Positions 52,463 through 64,000 of a stretch of DNA of 64,000 bases are shown one piece after another; the first letter of the stretch is position 1; every line of letters starts with the position of its first letter. Both the position numbers and the translations under genes were made by a program. Under the pieces are notes generated by a model. That model was not told where the DNA came from and made no database searches. It saw only the letters and a program-made list of their open reading frames with translations. Source of the stretch: Deinococcus aetherius (GTDB lineage Bacteria; Deinococcota; Deinococci; Deinococcales; Deinococcaceae); contig NZ_AP026560.1 in assembly GCF_025997855.1 (NCBI RefSeq), forward strand, positions 669,501 through 733,500. The letters are read 5' to 3'.

Positions 52463-52489
52463 CCCCTCACGCATCCAAGGCGTGAGGGG
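52463..52489 (-). terminator. Terminator of the TPR-BTAD regulator
   Basis: A 10-bp perfect stem, CCCCTCACGC (52463-52472) with GCGTGAGGGG (52480-52489), is followed on the minus strand by CCTTTTCATTT. Confidence 0.85.
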
Positions 52490-52504
52490 GTACGAATAGC
52501 TTCC

Positions 52505-54391
<1,887 letters not shown>

Positions 54392-54435
54392 CCGTGATCC
54401 CCTTCTCTGTACATTCTGACGCCTAGATTAACGGC
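54392..54435. promoter_or_regulatory. Divergent promoter with overlapping -10 boxes
   Basis: TAGATT (54424-54429, plus) is 6 bases before the peptide gene ATG. The minus strand of 54425-54430 reads TAATCT, the likely -10 of the regulator, so the two boxes overlap by five bases and RNA polymerase can use only one at a time. A TGTACA palindrome (54408-54413) lies between. No -35 match is seen for the peptide promoter, which fits a need for an activator. Confidence 0.6.
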
Positions 54436-54591
54436 ATGAAGATTGCAGGTGGCCGCAAAGTTGTCGCGCTGGTGTTCGCCCTGTTTATCGCTGGGGGTTC
54501 TCTGGCGAGTGCTGGAGGCCCAAAGTACTACGGAGAGGGCCACCCTACGACAGCGACGGCCGACGGTGGCCCGAAGTACTACGGAGAGTAA
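54436..54591 (+). CDS. Signal-peptide pre-peptide with two GGPKYYGE copies
   Basis: A 51-residue protein. A basic N-terminus and a hydrophobic core (VVALVFALFIAG) end in ASA, a signal peptidase I site; cleavage leaves GGPKYYGE at the new N-terminus. The rest is GHPTTATAD and a second GGPKYYGE at the extreme C-terminus. The two copies differ in DNA only at synonymous third positions (GGA/GGT, CCA/CCG), so selection is on the peptide. ATG 54436 is 6 bases after TAGATT (leaderless). No homologue is known to me; likely a secreted signal peptide. Confidence 0.8.
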   Translation: MKIAGGRKVVALVFALFIAGGSLASAGGPKYYGEGHPTTATADGGPKYYGE

Positions 54592-54594
54592 GAT

Positions 54595-54729
54595 ATGAGC
54601 CGCCCTACACCCCGCCCCCAACTCCAGCCCAAGCCCCTGCCGCCGCGTCCCCAAGTCGAACGGCTGGACACTCCGGGTGGACGAACGCTGCCGGTGATGA
54701 TCGGCGGTCCAGCTTACTACGGTGAGTAA
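54595..54729 (+). CDS. Pro-rich peptide ending in GGPAYYGE, no signal peptide
   Basis: A 44-residue protein, 3 bp after the stop of the first peptide gene, with GGAG (54583-54586) 8 bases before ATG 54595. The N-terminal two thirds are Pro-, Arg- and Gln-rich and basic; the C-terminus is MIGGPAYYGE. The last eight residues match the repeats of the first peptide with one change (Lys to Ala) and different codons. Without a signal peptide it may stay in the cytosol and compete for the receptor, or be exported by another route. Too short for normal gene calling. Confidence 0.75.
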   Translation: MSRPTPRPQLQPKPLPPRPQVERLDTPGGRTLPVMIGGPAYYGE

Positions 54730-54809
54730 AGGCAGGGCGGCCGGGTCCATACGAACGTCACCCTACCCACCGCCTTCTTACAGCACCGTCATCATTAACT
54801 TCTATGCGA

Positions 54810-54836
54810 AAACGCCCTCTCTGGTGGAGGGCGTTT
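54810..54836. terminator. Bidirectional terminator after the peptide genes
   Basis: A 10-bp perfect stem, AAACGCCCTC (54810-54819) with GAGGGCGTTT (54827-54836), is followed by CCTT on the plus strand and TTCGC on the minus side. It ends the peptide mRNA and faces the proline operon. Confidence 0.85.
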
Positions 54837-54870
54837 CCTTCGTGTGCCCGCATCTCCCGCCCGGCCCGCC

Positions 54871-56442
54871 TTACCAGCGTTCGGTGACGGCCTTGAGCTG
54901 AAGGAAGTTCGCCAGGTAGTCCGGCCCGCCCGCCTTGGAGTCGGTGCCGCTCATGTTGTAGCCGCCAAAAGGTTGCACACCCACGATGGCCCCGGTGATC
55001 TTGCGGTTGAAGTACAGGTTGCCGACTTCGAACTCCTGCCGCGCCTGCTCCAGCCGCTCGCGGTCATTGCTGCACACACCGCCCGTCAGGCCGTACTGGG
55101 TGGAGTTGGCGATCTCCAGCGCGTGCTCCCAGTCACGGGCGCGCAGGATGCTCACGACCGGCCCGAAGATTTCCTCCTGGGCAATGCGGGCCTGCGGCGA
55201 CACGTCCCCGAAAATAGTCGGCTGGACGTAATAGCCCCGCTTTCCACCGTTCTGGCCGGGCGCCTCCCCGCCGAGGAGAAGCTGGGCCTCGCCCTTGCCG
55301 ATCTCCAGGTACTTGCCGATCTTGTCGAAGGCCTCGTCGTTCACCACGGCAGTGACCTGGGCGTTCTCCTCACCCGTGCCGACCTTCAGCGCCCCCGCCC
55401 GCTCCACAAAAGCATTCACCACCCGGTCGTACACCTCGTCCACCACGATCAGGCGGCTCATCGCCGAGCACTTCTGGCCGTTGAAGCCGAAGGCGCCCTG
55501 GACCGCTGCCGTCACCGCCACGTCGAGGTCGGCGGTCTCGTCCACGATCATCGCGTCCTTGCCGCCGAGTTCGAGGATCACCTTCTTGATCCACCTCTGG
55601 CCCGGCTGGACCTTCGCCGCGACCTCGTTGATGTGCAGGCCCACCCCGCGCGAGCCCGTGAAGGTGATGAAGCGCGTCCTCGCGTGCGTGACGAGGTACT
55701 CGCCGACCTCCTCGCCCACGCCGGGGAGGAATTGGAGGACCCCGGCGGGGAGCCCGGCTTCCATCAGGATGTCCACCACGAAGCCCGCGATCATCCCCGA
55801 GTCCTCGGCGGGCTTGGCGATCACGCAGTTCCCCGCCACGATGGGCGCGGCGAGCATCCCCGCGAAGATCGCGCAGGGGAAGTTCCACGGGGAGATCGAG
55901 ACCCCGACGCCCAGCGGCAGGTACAGCATCCCGTTCTCCTCGCCCTCGTACCACGTCGTCTCGGCGGCGCCGAAACCCGCGTACTTCATGGCAGAGCGGG
56001 CATAGTACTCCAGGAAGTCGATGGCCTCCGCAACCTCCACGTCGGCCTCGGCGTAGTTCTTGCCGACCTCCAGGCTCATCAGGGCGCAGGCTTCCAGGCG
56101 GCGGCGCCCCAGGATCGCGGCGGCCTTGAGCAGGATGCGGGCGCGGGCGTCGGGCTCCCACCGCTTCCACGTCTCGAAGGCCTTCCAGGCGCCTTGCAGA
56201 GCACGTTCGGCGTCCTCGACCGTGGCCTTCGCCGTCGTCCCCACCACCTCGCAGGTGTCGCAGGGGTTGGTGGAGGTCAACCTCCCTGGGGTGTCCACCC
56301 GCTCGCCGTCGATCACGAGGGGGTAGTGCTTGCCGAGGAGTTCGGCACGGACCTTGTTCAGCGCGGCCTGGTACGCCTCGACATTCTCGGGGCGGGTGAA
56401 GTCGGTGAAGGGCTGGGGGCGGTAGTCCTGAATTTTGAGCAT
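54871..56442 (-). CDS. pruA: L-glutamate gamma-semialdehyde (P5C) dehydrogenase
   Basis: A 523-residue NAD-dependent aldehyde dehydrogenase that oxidises glutamate semialdehyde to glutamate, the second step of proline breakdown. [10 protein letters not shown], the NAD-binding [13 protein letters not shown], the Glu region [15 protein letters not shown] and the catalytic Cys in [12 protein letters not shown] are present. Length matches the RocA/PruA group. It lies last in the operon with proline dehydrogenase and the GntR regulator. Confidence 0.96.
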   Translation of the reverse strand: MLKIQDYRPQPFTDFTRPENVEAYQAALNKVRAELLGKHYPLVIDGERVDTPGRLTSTNPCDTCEVVGTTAKATVEDAERALQGAWKAFETWKRWEPDARARILLKAAAILGRRRLEACALMSLEVGKNYAEADVEVAEAIDFLEYYARSAMKYAGFGAAETTWYEGEENGMLYLPLGVGVSISPWNFPCAIFAGMLAAPIVAGNCVIAKPAEDSGMIAGFVVDILMEAGLPAGVLQFLPGVGEEVGEYLVTHARTRFITFTGSRGVGLHINEVAAKVQPGQRWIKKVILELGGKDAMIVDETADLDVAVTAAVQGAFGFNGQKCSAMSRLIVVDEVYDRVVNAFVERAGALKVGTGEENAQVTAVVNDEAFDKIGKYLEIGKGEAQLLLGGEAPGQNGGKRGYYVQPTIFGDVSPQARIAQEEIFGPVVSILRARDWEHALEIANSTQYGLTGGVCSNDRERLEQARQEFEVGNLYFNRKITGAIVGVQPFGGYNMSGTDSKAGGPDYLANFLQLKAVTERW

Positions 56443-56463
56443 GGGTGGTGTCCTTTGCGGGGG

Positions 56464-56886
56464 TCAGGTGCGGGGTTCGGGCGGCGGCACGAGGTCGAAG
56501 AGCGAGTCCTCGGGGCGGTCGAGCCGCCTCGCGTAGGGGTCATGGGCGGGAAGGCCCGCCGGGAAGAGGCGCCCGGCGAGTTCGGCGAGAAAGGCGCGGG
56601 GGTGGGGAGGCGCGAAGGGGAGGCTCCCGAGCAGGAACCACGCGAGGTCGCGGTCGTCGAACTCGGCTAGGGCGTAGGCCCAGGTGCGAGCCAGGGCGGC
56701 CTCCTGCGCCTCGCCGAGGGCGTCGAGGTGGGGGGTCAGCAGAGCCGCGATGGTGTCCAGCCCCTCGGGGGTGCGGGGGTCCACGTACTCCAGCGGGTGA
56801 TCGTGCCCGCCCGCCGCCCATTCGGTCATGCCGAAGAACTGCCGCAGGTAGAAGCCGTTGACGTGGCCGGGGTCGGGGAACGTCAC
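56464..56886 (-). CDS. Hypothetical protein in the proline operon
   Basis: A 140-residue, mainly helical acidic protein ([46 protein letters not shown]) with a Pro-rich end. The start overlaps the NmrA-like gene by 4 bp and the stop is 21 bp before pruA, so it belongs to the operon. No family is recognised. Its place between catabolic genes suggests a supporting role. Confidence 0.75.
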   Translation of the reverse strand: MTFPDPGHVNGFYLRQFFGMTEWAAGGHDHPLEYVDPRTPEGLDTIAALLTPHLDALGEAQEAALARTWAYALAEFDDRDLAWFLLGSLPFAPPHPRAFLAELAGRLFPAGLPAHDPYARRLDRPEDSLFDLVPPPEPRT

Positions 56887-57770
56887 GCCCCCTCCCCGCG
56901 AATGAGGGCGGCGTTGTCCCGGGCGAAGTCGTCCACGGTGCGCGGGGCCCGGCCCAGCAACCGGGCGAGGTCCGGCGTGACCCGCCCCGCGATCCCCAGC
57001 CGGGCGGTCGCGTAGATCGCCTCCATCACGACGATCTGGCCGGTGGCGACCCCGCGCGCCCGCATGTGGCGGAAGAAGGCGAGCGGGCTGGGGTCGGCGT
57101 AGCGAATCTCGCGCCCGGTCGCCGCCGTGAACCGCGCCGCCACCTCCCCGTAGGTCAGCGCCTCGGAGCCGGTCAACTCGTAGGCGCGGCCCGCGTGCCC
57201 GTCCTCAGTGAGCACCACGGCTCCCGCCTCCGCCACGTCGCGCACGTCCACGAAGCTCGTGCGGCCCCCCCCGGCGGGGACGTAGATTTCGCCCCGCCGC
57301 AACTCGGGCAGGTGGGTGGTCGTCAGGTTCTGCATGAAGAAGGAGGGGCGCAGGAAGGTGTACCCGGCTCCGCTCTCCTCCAGGTACCGCTCAAGCTGCG
57401 CGTGCGGCACGAAGCGTAGCCGCTCGGCCCCCTGGAGGGAGAGCAGGGCCATGTGCTCCACGCCCGCCCCCAGCGCCACGTCGAGGGCGGGCACCATGTC
57501 GCGCCCCACCTGGGACAGTTGCGGGGGCCGGGTCACGAAGAGGCGCCGCACCCCCCGGAAGGCCGCCACGTACGTGCGGCGGTTGCCGAACTCCAGACGG
57601 CCGAACTCCAGCCCCCCCGGCGCCCCCTCGCCGAGCACGTCTTCCAGCACCCGGCGGGCGTGATCGGGGCGGCGGGCCAGGACCCGCACCCGGGCCCCCC
57701 GCGCGAGCAGTTCTGCCACCAGCGGCGTGCCCACGTTGCCCGGCACACCCGTCACCCCGATCAGGTCCAT
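56883..57770 (-). CDS. NmrA-like NAD(P)-binding protein
   Basis: A 295-residue atypical short-chain dehydrogenase: IGVTGVPGNVGTPLVAELLARGARVRVLARRP (dinucleotide site), no YxxxK catalytic pair, and the NmrA-type SFFMQNLTTTHL and FVDVRDVAEAGAVVL segments. Such proteins often sense NAD(P) redox state or reduce quinones. It is co-transcribed with proline dehydrogenase, whose activity also changes the redox pool. Confidence 0.88.
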   Translation of the reverse strand: MDLIGVTGVPGNVGTPLVAELLARGARVRVLARRPDHARRVLEDVLGEGAPGGLEFGRLEFGNRRTYVAAFRGVRRLFVTRPPQLSQVGRDMVPALDVALGAGVEHMALLSLQGAERLRFVPHAQLERYLEESGAGYTFLRPSFFMQNLTTTHLPELRRGEIYVPAGGGRTSFVDVRDVAEAGAVVLTEDGHAGRAYELTGSEALTYGEVAARFTAATGREIRYADPSPLAFFRHMRARGVATGQIVVMEAIYATARLGIAGRVTPDLARLLGRAPRTVDDFARDNAALIRGEGA

Positions 57771-57785
57771 ACCCCCAGCCTACCC

Positions 57786-58714
<929 letters not shown>

Positions 58715-58718
<4 letters not shown>

Positions 58719-59368
58719 GGGTGGTCTCCGAGTTGGTGCAGCACGAGGGCGGCGAAGGTGCGGACGTGGTGCCGGGCGGCCTCCCGGGCGGCGGGCGCGT
58801 CGCGGGCGAGAATCGCCTTCAGGATCGCGGCGTGCTGCTCCCCGGTCTCGGGGTGCGCGTTGTACGTCCGCGTCTGGTGCTTGATCAGGGTCACCCGCAC
58901 CGAGAGCCCCCGCGCCAGGTCGGCCAGGGCGGCGTTGTGCGCGGCGAGCGTCACCGCCTGGTGAAAGGCGAGGTCGAGCCGCGTCTGCTCGCGGTAGTCG
59001 GCCCCCCGCGCCGCGTTCAGGGCCTCCAGCGCCGCTCGCAGCGAGACGGCATCGGCGGGCGTGTGCGCCTGCGCGGCGAGAGCGGCGGCCAGCCCGTCGA
59101 GTTCCTCGCGCACCACGTAGGTGTCCCGCGCCTCCCGCGCGCTCACCGTGCGGACGCGCACCCCCTTGTTCGCCTCCGCGACCAGCAGGCCGTCCTGCGT
59201 CAGCCGCGCCAGCGCCTCGCGGATCGGCGTGCGGCTCACCCCCAGCCGCTCACCCAGCTCCACCTCTCCCAGCCGCTCCCCCGGCGCGATCTCGCCGTCG
59301 AGCACGGCCCGGCGCAGGTGGCCGTACACGCCGTCTCGTACCAGGGTGGGTCGCTCAAAGGAGGTCAT
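58715..59368 (-). CDS. GntR-family regulator (FadR/FCD subfamily)
   Basis: A 217-residue regulator. The winged helix is [45 protein letters not shown], followed by an all-helical FCD domain with the metal/ligand residues ([32 protein letters not shown]). It probably senses proline or P5C and controls the operon it heads. ATG 59368 lies 7 bases after a TACAAT box embedded in a perfect palindrome, so it should repress itself. An earlier ATG at 59386 is inside the operator. Confidence 0.93.
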
Positions 59369-59373
59369 TATGT

Positions 59374-59389
59374 ATATTGTATACAATAT
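59374..59389 (-). promoter_or_regulatory. GntR operator overlapping the leaderless promoter
   Basis: ATATTGTATACAATAT is a perfect 16-bp palindrome. It contains the TACAAT -10 box (59376-59381 on the minus strand), 7 bases before the regulator start. The GTATAC core is typical of FCD-type GntR sites. Confidence 0.85.
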
Positions 59390-59424
59390 CCGCTAGAAAT
59401 CCAGGGGCAGTGCGGAGAGGTGCC

Positions 59425-59901
59425 CTACCTGTCCTCCGCGTCCTGACGGGCCCTGACCCTCTCGCCCAAGAGGGGGCCCAGCCAGCCCAGGGTGAAGAGG
59501 AAGAGCAGGGTCGCCCCGGTCGCCAGCACGTAGAGGTGCAATCCGCACGCCACCCCGACGCCCGCCGTGGCGAGGAGGCCCGCCGCCGTGGTCAGACCCT
59601 TGGTGCCCTCACCGCGCCGGTCGGAGAAGATCGCGCCCGCGCCGAGAAAGCTCACGCCGCTGACCACCGCCCCGAGGACGCCCACCAGATCGAAGCGGAC
59701 CTGCGGGGCGTCGTCGGCGAAGCGGTAGATCAGGGTGTCGGCGAGCACGACGAAGAGGGCCGCGCTCACCCCGACGAGGATATGGGTGCGCAGTCCCACG
59801 CTGATGTTGCGCCGCTCGCGCTCCCAGCCGATCAACCCGCTCAACACGAAGGCGGCGATCAGGCCCTGCATCAGCCGCAACTCCGCCCAGAAGGTCTCCA
59901 C
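59425..59901 (-). CDS. MgtC/SapB-family membrane protein
   Basis: A 158-residue membrane protein with four or five helices. The family signatures [31 protein letters not shown] and [23 protein letters not shown] followed by [20 protein letters not shown] are present. MgtC-like proteins are linked to magnesium homeostasis and membrane-potential control. GTG 59901 is 6 bases after TACCCT (59908-59913). Confidence 0.92.
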   Translation of the reverse strand: METFWAELRLMQGLIAAFVLSGLIGWERERRNISVGLRTHILVGVSAALFVVLADTLIYRFADDAPQVRFDLVGVLGAVVSGVSFLGAGAIFSDRRGEGTKGLTTAAGLLATAGVGVACGLHLYVLATGATLLFLFTLGWLGPLLGERVRARQDAEDR

Positions 59902-59969
59902 GGGGACAGGGTAGGGGGAGGCGGGCCGGGGTCTCTTCCCCGTTCCTTCAGCCGATTGTCATGGGAGGG

Positions 59970-60362
59970 TCAGGTGCTCGCCTCGGTGTATAGGCAGGCG
60001 GCGCAGACCCAGTCGTTACTGCGCGCCTGCCTGGCCCGTTGTCGACGCAGGTGCCTGCGCCACAAGAAGGTGAGCCGGGCGGAAACCAGTGCCCAGACGA
60101 ACCCGGCGGCGATCACGATGGAAGACGACCGTCTGCCGCCCAACAGCAGCCACACCACGCCCGGCGCCACCATGCCGAGGGCGACCAGCAGTGCCACGCC
60201 CTCCCACGGCACGGGCAGCAACCAGCGGTCCGGGTCCCAGATCAGCCAGGGACGCTCGGGGTGACGCGCAAGCGAGGCCCAGCGCGTCATGGGATGGCGG
60301 CAGCGCGGGCACTCGCGCCACACCTCACGCTCGGGCGGGGCGCCGGGTCGCCCTGGGCCCAC
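59970..60362 (-). CDS. Membrane protein with split zinc ribbon
   Basis: A 130-residue protein: an N-terminal CPRC pair, two transmembrane helices (VALLVALGMVAPGVVWLLLG and SSSIVIAAGFVWALVSARLTFLW), a basic stretch and a C-terminal CAAC pair. The four cysteines could form one zinc site. The start GTG 60362 is 3 bp after the stop of the upstream zinc-finger gene. No family is recognised. Confidence 0.65.
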   Translation of the reverse strand: MGPGRPGAPPEREVWRECPRCRHPMTRWASLARHPERPWLIWDPDRWLLPVPWEGVALLVALGMVAPGVVWLLLGGRRSSSIVIAAGFVWALVSARLTFLWRRHLRRQRARQARSNDWVCAACLYTEAST

Positions 60363-60365
60363 CCC

Positions 60366-60767
<402 letters not shown>

Positions 60768-60886
60768 GGAAGGCAGTTTAAAGGGCAGGTGCAGGCCCGA
60801 ACGTGGAGGACCTGACGCAGGGGGGCGAAGACAGGAGCACGTCCCGTCCACCTTTTGCGGAGGGGGAACTTTCCCCCGGCGGCCCT

Positions 60887-61399
60887 ATGATGCTCTGCAT
60901 CCTCTGTGCCGTGCGACGCCTCATTCTCTGCGGTGGCCTGCTCCGGGCGGTCGGCTGCTCACCAGCCGCTCCGCTCTTCTCCCGGCGGAACGATACGGCG
61001 CTGCGTGGGCAGTTCCGGGCCAAAGATGCGCCGGGGGCAGTGGCTTGTGTTCAGCGGCGGGTCGCGCACCTGGGACGCCGGGTGTACGGGTATGGGACCT
61101 GCCAGCTCTTTGTTCGTCGGGGTGCGGCGGCTCAGCTCTCGTCAGGCTGGGGCTATCCCTGGCGAGCGACCCTGGAGCCTTCCGGTTCGGTGCGACTGGA
61201 AGGTGTGCGTGATGGTGCTTACGAGCAGGAGGTGGTTCGGCTCTTTCCGTGGTCGTTGAGTTCCGCCGTGCAGTCTCCCGCCGCCATCTCGGGCCAGGGA
61301 AGCGGTAGAGCGGGCCCTGGGTGTCCCAGTCCGGGGTCCGGGAGAAGGTTCGCCATAAACAGAACGTCACCCGGCTTCTTGGCTAGACTGTCCCTGTGA
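60887..61399 (+). CDS. Possible lipoprotein gene or remnant
   Basis: The frame is open from 60803. From GTG 60911 it reads [18 protein letters not shown], like a lipoprotein signal. The next ~100 residues look protein-like ([45 protein letters not shown]), but the final 45 residues have a shadow-like composition, suggesting a frameshift near 61260. TATGAT (60886-60891) is a -10 candidate. The end overlaps recO. The start is uncertain (60887, 60899 or 60911). Confidence 0.35.
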   Translation: MMLCILCAVRRLILCGGLLRAVGCSPAAPLFSRRNDTALRGQFRAKDAPGAVACVQRRVAHLGRRVYGYGTCQLFVRRGAAAQLSSGWGYPWRATLEPSGSVRLEGVRDGAYEQEVVRLFPWSLSSAVQSPAAISGQGSGRAGPGCPSPGSGRRFAINRTSPGFLARLSL

Positions 61400-62130
61400 G
61401 GTCACGCAGCACCAACCGCAGCGGCATCGTGATCCGTCGGCGCGTGACGCCCGCCGGGGACATCATCGTCACGCTGCTCACCCCCCAGGGGAAGGTCAAG
61501 GCCATCGCCCGGGGCGGGGTGCGGGGTCCGCTGGCGAGCCGCCTGAACCTCTTCCACCACGTCGGCGTGCAGGTGTACCAGACGCCGCAGGCCGACCTGG
61601 CGACCGTGCAGCAGGCGGTGCTGGAGGGCGCCCTGCCCCGCCTCGCCGAGCCCGGGCGGTACGCCTTCGCGCACCTGATGGCCGAACTCGCCGACGCCCT
61701 ATTTCAGGAGGGCGAATTTTCAGAGCAGGCCTTCGAGCTGTTCGCGGGGGCGCTGCGCGGCATCTCGCATCAGCCCGACCCCGAGTGGGTGGCCCTGGTG
61801 ATGAGCTACAAGCTATTGGGGTTGGCGGGCTTCGTACAGCAGACGGCCCGCTGCGCCCGTTGTGGTGCCCCGCACCCCGAGCACCCCGATCCCCTGGGCG
61901 GGCAACTCCTGTGTTGGGCGTGCGCCAGCCTGCCCGCCTACCCGCAGGCCAGCCTCGACTTCCTGCGGAACGTGGTGCGGCGGAGCGTCCGGGTGAGCAT
62001 GGAAGCTCCGGTGCCGGGGGACGAGCGGCCTGCGCTGTGGCAGGCACTGGAACGCTTCGTGACGGTGCAGGTGGGGAACGTGCAGAGCTGGCGGCAGTTG
62101 GTGCCCCAGGCGGCGGCTGTCTCGACCTGA
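61396..62130 (+). CDS. recO: DNA repair protein RecO
   Basis: A 244-residue protein of the RecFOR pathway, which loads RecA on single-stranded DNA; this pathway is the main recombination route in Deinococcus. The N-terminal OB fold ([34 protein letters not shown]) is followed by a helical domain with a zinc finger ([13 protein letters not shown]). GTG 61396 is 6 bases after TAGACT (61384-61389). Confidence 0.93.
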   Translation: MRSRSTNRSGIVIRRRVTPAGDIIVTLLTPQGKVKAIARGGVRGPLASRLNLFHHVGVQVYQTPQADLATVQQAVLEGALPRLAEPGRYAFAHLMAELADALFQEGEFSEQAFELFAGALRGISHQPDPEWVALVMSYKLLGLAGFVQQTARCARCGAPHPEHPDPLGGQLLCWACASLPAYPQASLDFLRNVVRRSVRVSMEAPVPGDERPALWQALERFVTVQVGNVQSWRQLVPQAAAVST

Positions 62131-62182
62131 AGCGTTGCGGTCAGGGGCTTCGGCGCCGTACCACTCACCAACGGGTACAGAA

Positions 62183-62380
62183 CTACGCGGTTCCCCCACG
62201 GTGGTCGACGAGGTAGGCGCTGCTCCTTCCACGGCAGGGCCAGTTCAAAAGCCGCATGTTGATGACAGGAACGACGTTGGAGGGAGTTCCTACCTCCCCC
62301 CGTATCTTGGCGATATCGCTCAGGCTCAACAACCAAAGCAACCCGCAGATCACGCCCACGTTAAGAAGCAGGAGGGCCAC
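62183..62380 (-). CDS. Possible small membrane protein
   Basis: A 65-residue frame opened by GTG 62380. The first 20 residues (ALLLLNVGVICGLLWLLSL) are one hydrophobic helix; the rest is polar and basic. The region has lower GC than the neighbours. No clear Shine-Dalgarno or -10 box was found, so it is only tentatively a gene. Confidence 0.4.
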   Translation of the reverse strand: MALLLLNVGVICGLLWLLSLSDIAKIRGEVGTPSNVVPVINMRLLNWPCRGRSSAYLVDHRGGTA

Positions 62381-62429
62381 CGGGCGCTTGCGTAATTCAC
62401 GTACCTTTCAACTTCTAGGCGAACCCACC

Positions 62430-63320
<891 letters not shown>

Positions 63321-63474
63321 GGGGGCAGGCTAGCGGCTGAGGTGGACGGACTCGGGCGTGACGGGCACAGTCGGACTTGAGGGTGGCTTGACACGGGACT
63401 TACCCGGCGGTCAGGCTCATTCCCGGCGGGAATCCCCACACTCGCGGTTCCCCCGGTCGCGTTAATCTGCCCGG

Positions 63475-64000
63475 ATGGCCCCGCACACGGACCTCACGGA
63501 CGCGCTGGTGATCGGCGGCGGCCCGGCCGGGCTGGGTCTCGCCGCCGAACTCGCCGCGTGCGGTCTGGGCGTGCGGCTCGTCGCCCCCCACCCGCCGCGT
63601 CCCTTTCCCGCCACCTACGGCGCGTGGCTGGACGAGGTTCCCGGTCCCGTCCGCCCCGCCCTCGCCCAGGTGTGGACGGACGTGCGGGCCTACACGGATG
63701 AGGAGCCCACGCCGCTGCTGCGCCCCTACGCCCTGTTCGACAACGCCCGCCTGCTGGAGACGCTGCTCGCGCGGGCGGGGTCGGGCCTGGCCTGGACGGT
63801 CGGGACGGTGGCGCACGCCGAGCGGGCGGGGAAGGAGTGGGAGGTCCGGGGCGCGGGCGGCGAGCGGTGGCGGGCCCGGCTGGTGGTGGACGCGGGGGGG
63901 CACCTCGGCGGGTTGAACGGGCCCACCCACCCGGTCGGCGTGGCCCTCCAGACCGCGTTCGGGATCGTCGCCCACTTCGACCGCCCTCCCGGTCCTTCCG
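63475..64000 (+). CDS. crtLm: Lycopene beta-cyclase (CrtLm type), 5' part
   Basis: The frame runs off the window after 175 codons. The FAD motif VIGGGPAGLGLAAELAACGLGVRLVAP, TYGAWLDEV, NARLLETLLARAG and ALQTAFGIVAHFD are typical of the monocyclase of Deinococcus carotenoid synthesis, which closes one ring of lycopene. ATG 63475 is 6 bases after TAATCT (63463-63468). It is not clustered with the other carotenoid genes. Confidence 0.88.
   Translation, partial: MAPHTDLTDALVIGGGPAGLGLAAELAACGLGVRLVAPHPPRPFPATYGAWLDEVPGPVRPALAQVWTDVRAYTDEEPTPLLRPYALFDNARLLETLLARAGSGLAWTVGTVAHAERAGKEWEVRGAGGERWRARLVVDAGGHLGGLNGPTHPVGVALQTAFGIVAHFDRPPGPS

Overview
The window is about 64 kb of very GC-rich bacterial chromosome. 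Gene content and promoter style point to a Deinococcus-type organism. It carries a carotenoid gene set with a CrtLm-type lycopene cyclase, a LitR/CarH plus Crp regulator pair as known in Thermus, and many genes whose start codon lies 5-7 bases after a TANNNT -10 box, the leaderless arrangement described in Deinococcus. The species cannot be named from this sequence. I see no rRNA, tRNA or CRISPR array.

Layout. 0-7.2 kb: a P-loop kinase-like gene, nucleoside hydrolase, a GH42 beta-galactosidase/galT operon, FKBP isomerase, signal peptidase and two small genes. 7.5-9.9 kb: a three-gene operon of exported proteins with cohesin-like and dockerin-like modules. 10-17.2 kb: M16C protease, rlmH, rsmI, pfkA and small genes. 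17.3-24.2 kb: a murG-murC-murB-ftsQ-ftsA-ftsZ division/cell-wall cluster. 24.2-31 kb: an AIM24 protein, an aminotransferase, a complete IS630 element, a VapBC-type toxin-antitoxin pair, a two-component system and a metallo-beta-lactamase-fold protein. 31-41 kb: exported proteins, lepA, rnhB, an rsmC-like methyltransferase and the main sigma factor. 41-45.5 kb: a DUF4129-MoxR-DUF58 operon. 45.5-50.5 kb: the light/carotenoid regulator pair facing a UbiA prenyltransferase and a carotenoid desaturase. 50.5-54.9 kb: a subtilase lipoprotein, then a TPR-BTAD regulator diverging from two tiny peptide genes. 54.9-59.4 kb: a GntR-controlled proline-degradation operon. 59.4-64 kb: MgtC, zinc-ribbon proteins, recO, an esterase and the start of lycopene cyclase.

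The strongest candidate for an undescribed system is at 52.5-54.8 kb. A 628-residue regulator with TPR-like helical repeats and a C-terminal winged-helix/BTAD module is transcribed away from two short genes missing from ordinary gene calls. The first encodes a signal peptide followed exactly at the predicted cleavage site by GGPKYYGE, with a second GGPKYYGE at the C-terminus. The second ends in GGPAYYGE. The copies differ mainly at synonymous positions, so the peptide itself appears to be selected. This looks like a secreted peptide signal with its TPR receptor/regulator, although a ribosomally made peptide product is also possible.

Other points of note: an apparent ATC start (DUF4129 gene) and CTG start (DUF58 gene); arrays of 7-bp repeats, one forming the first codons of the carotenoid desaturase; a perfect GntR operator over a leaderless promoter; and an M23-like lipoprotein lacking one zinc ligand.
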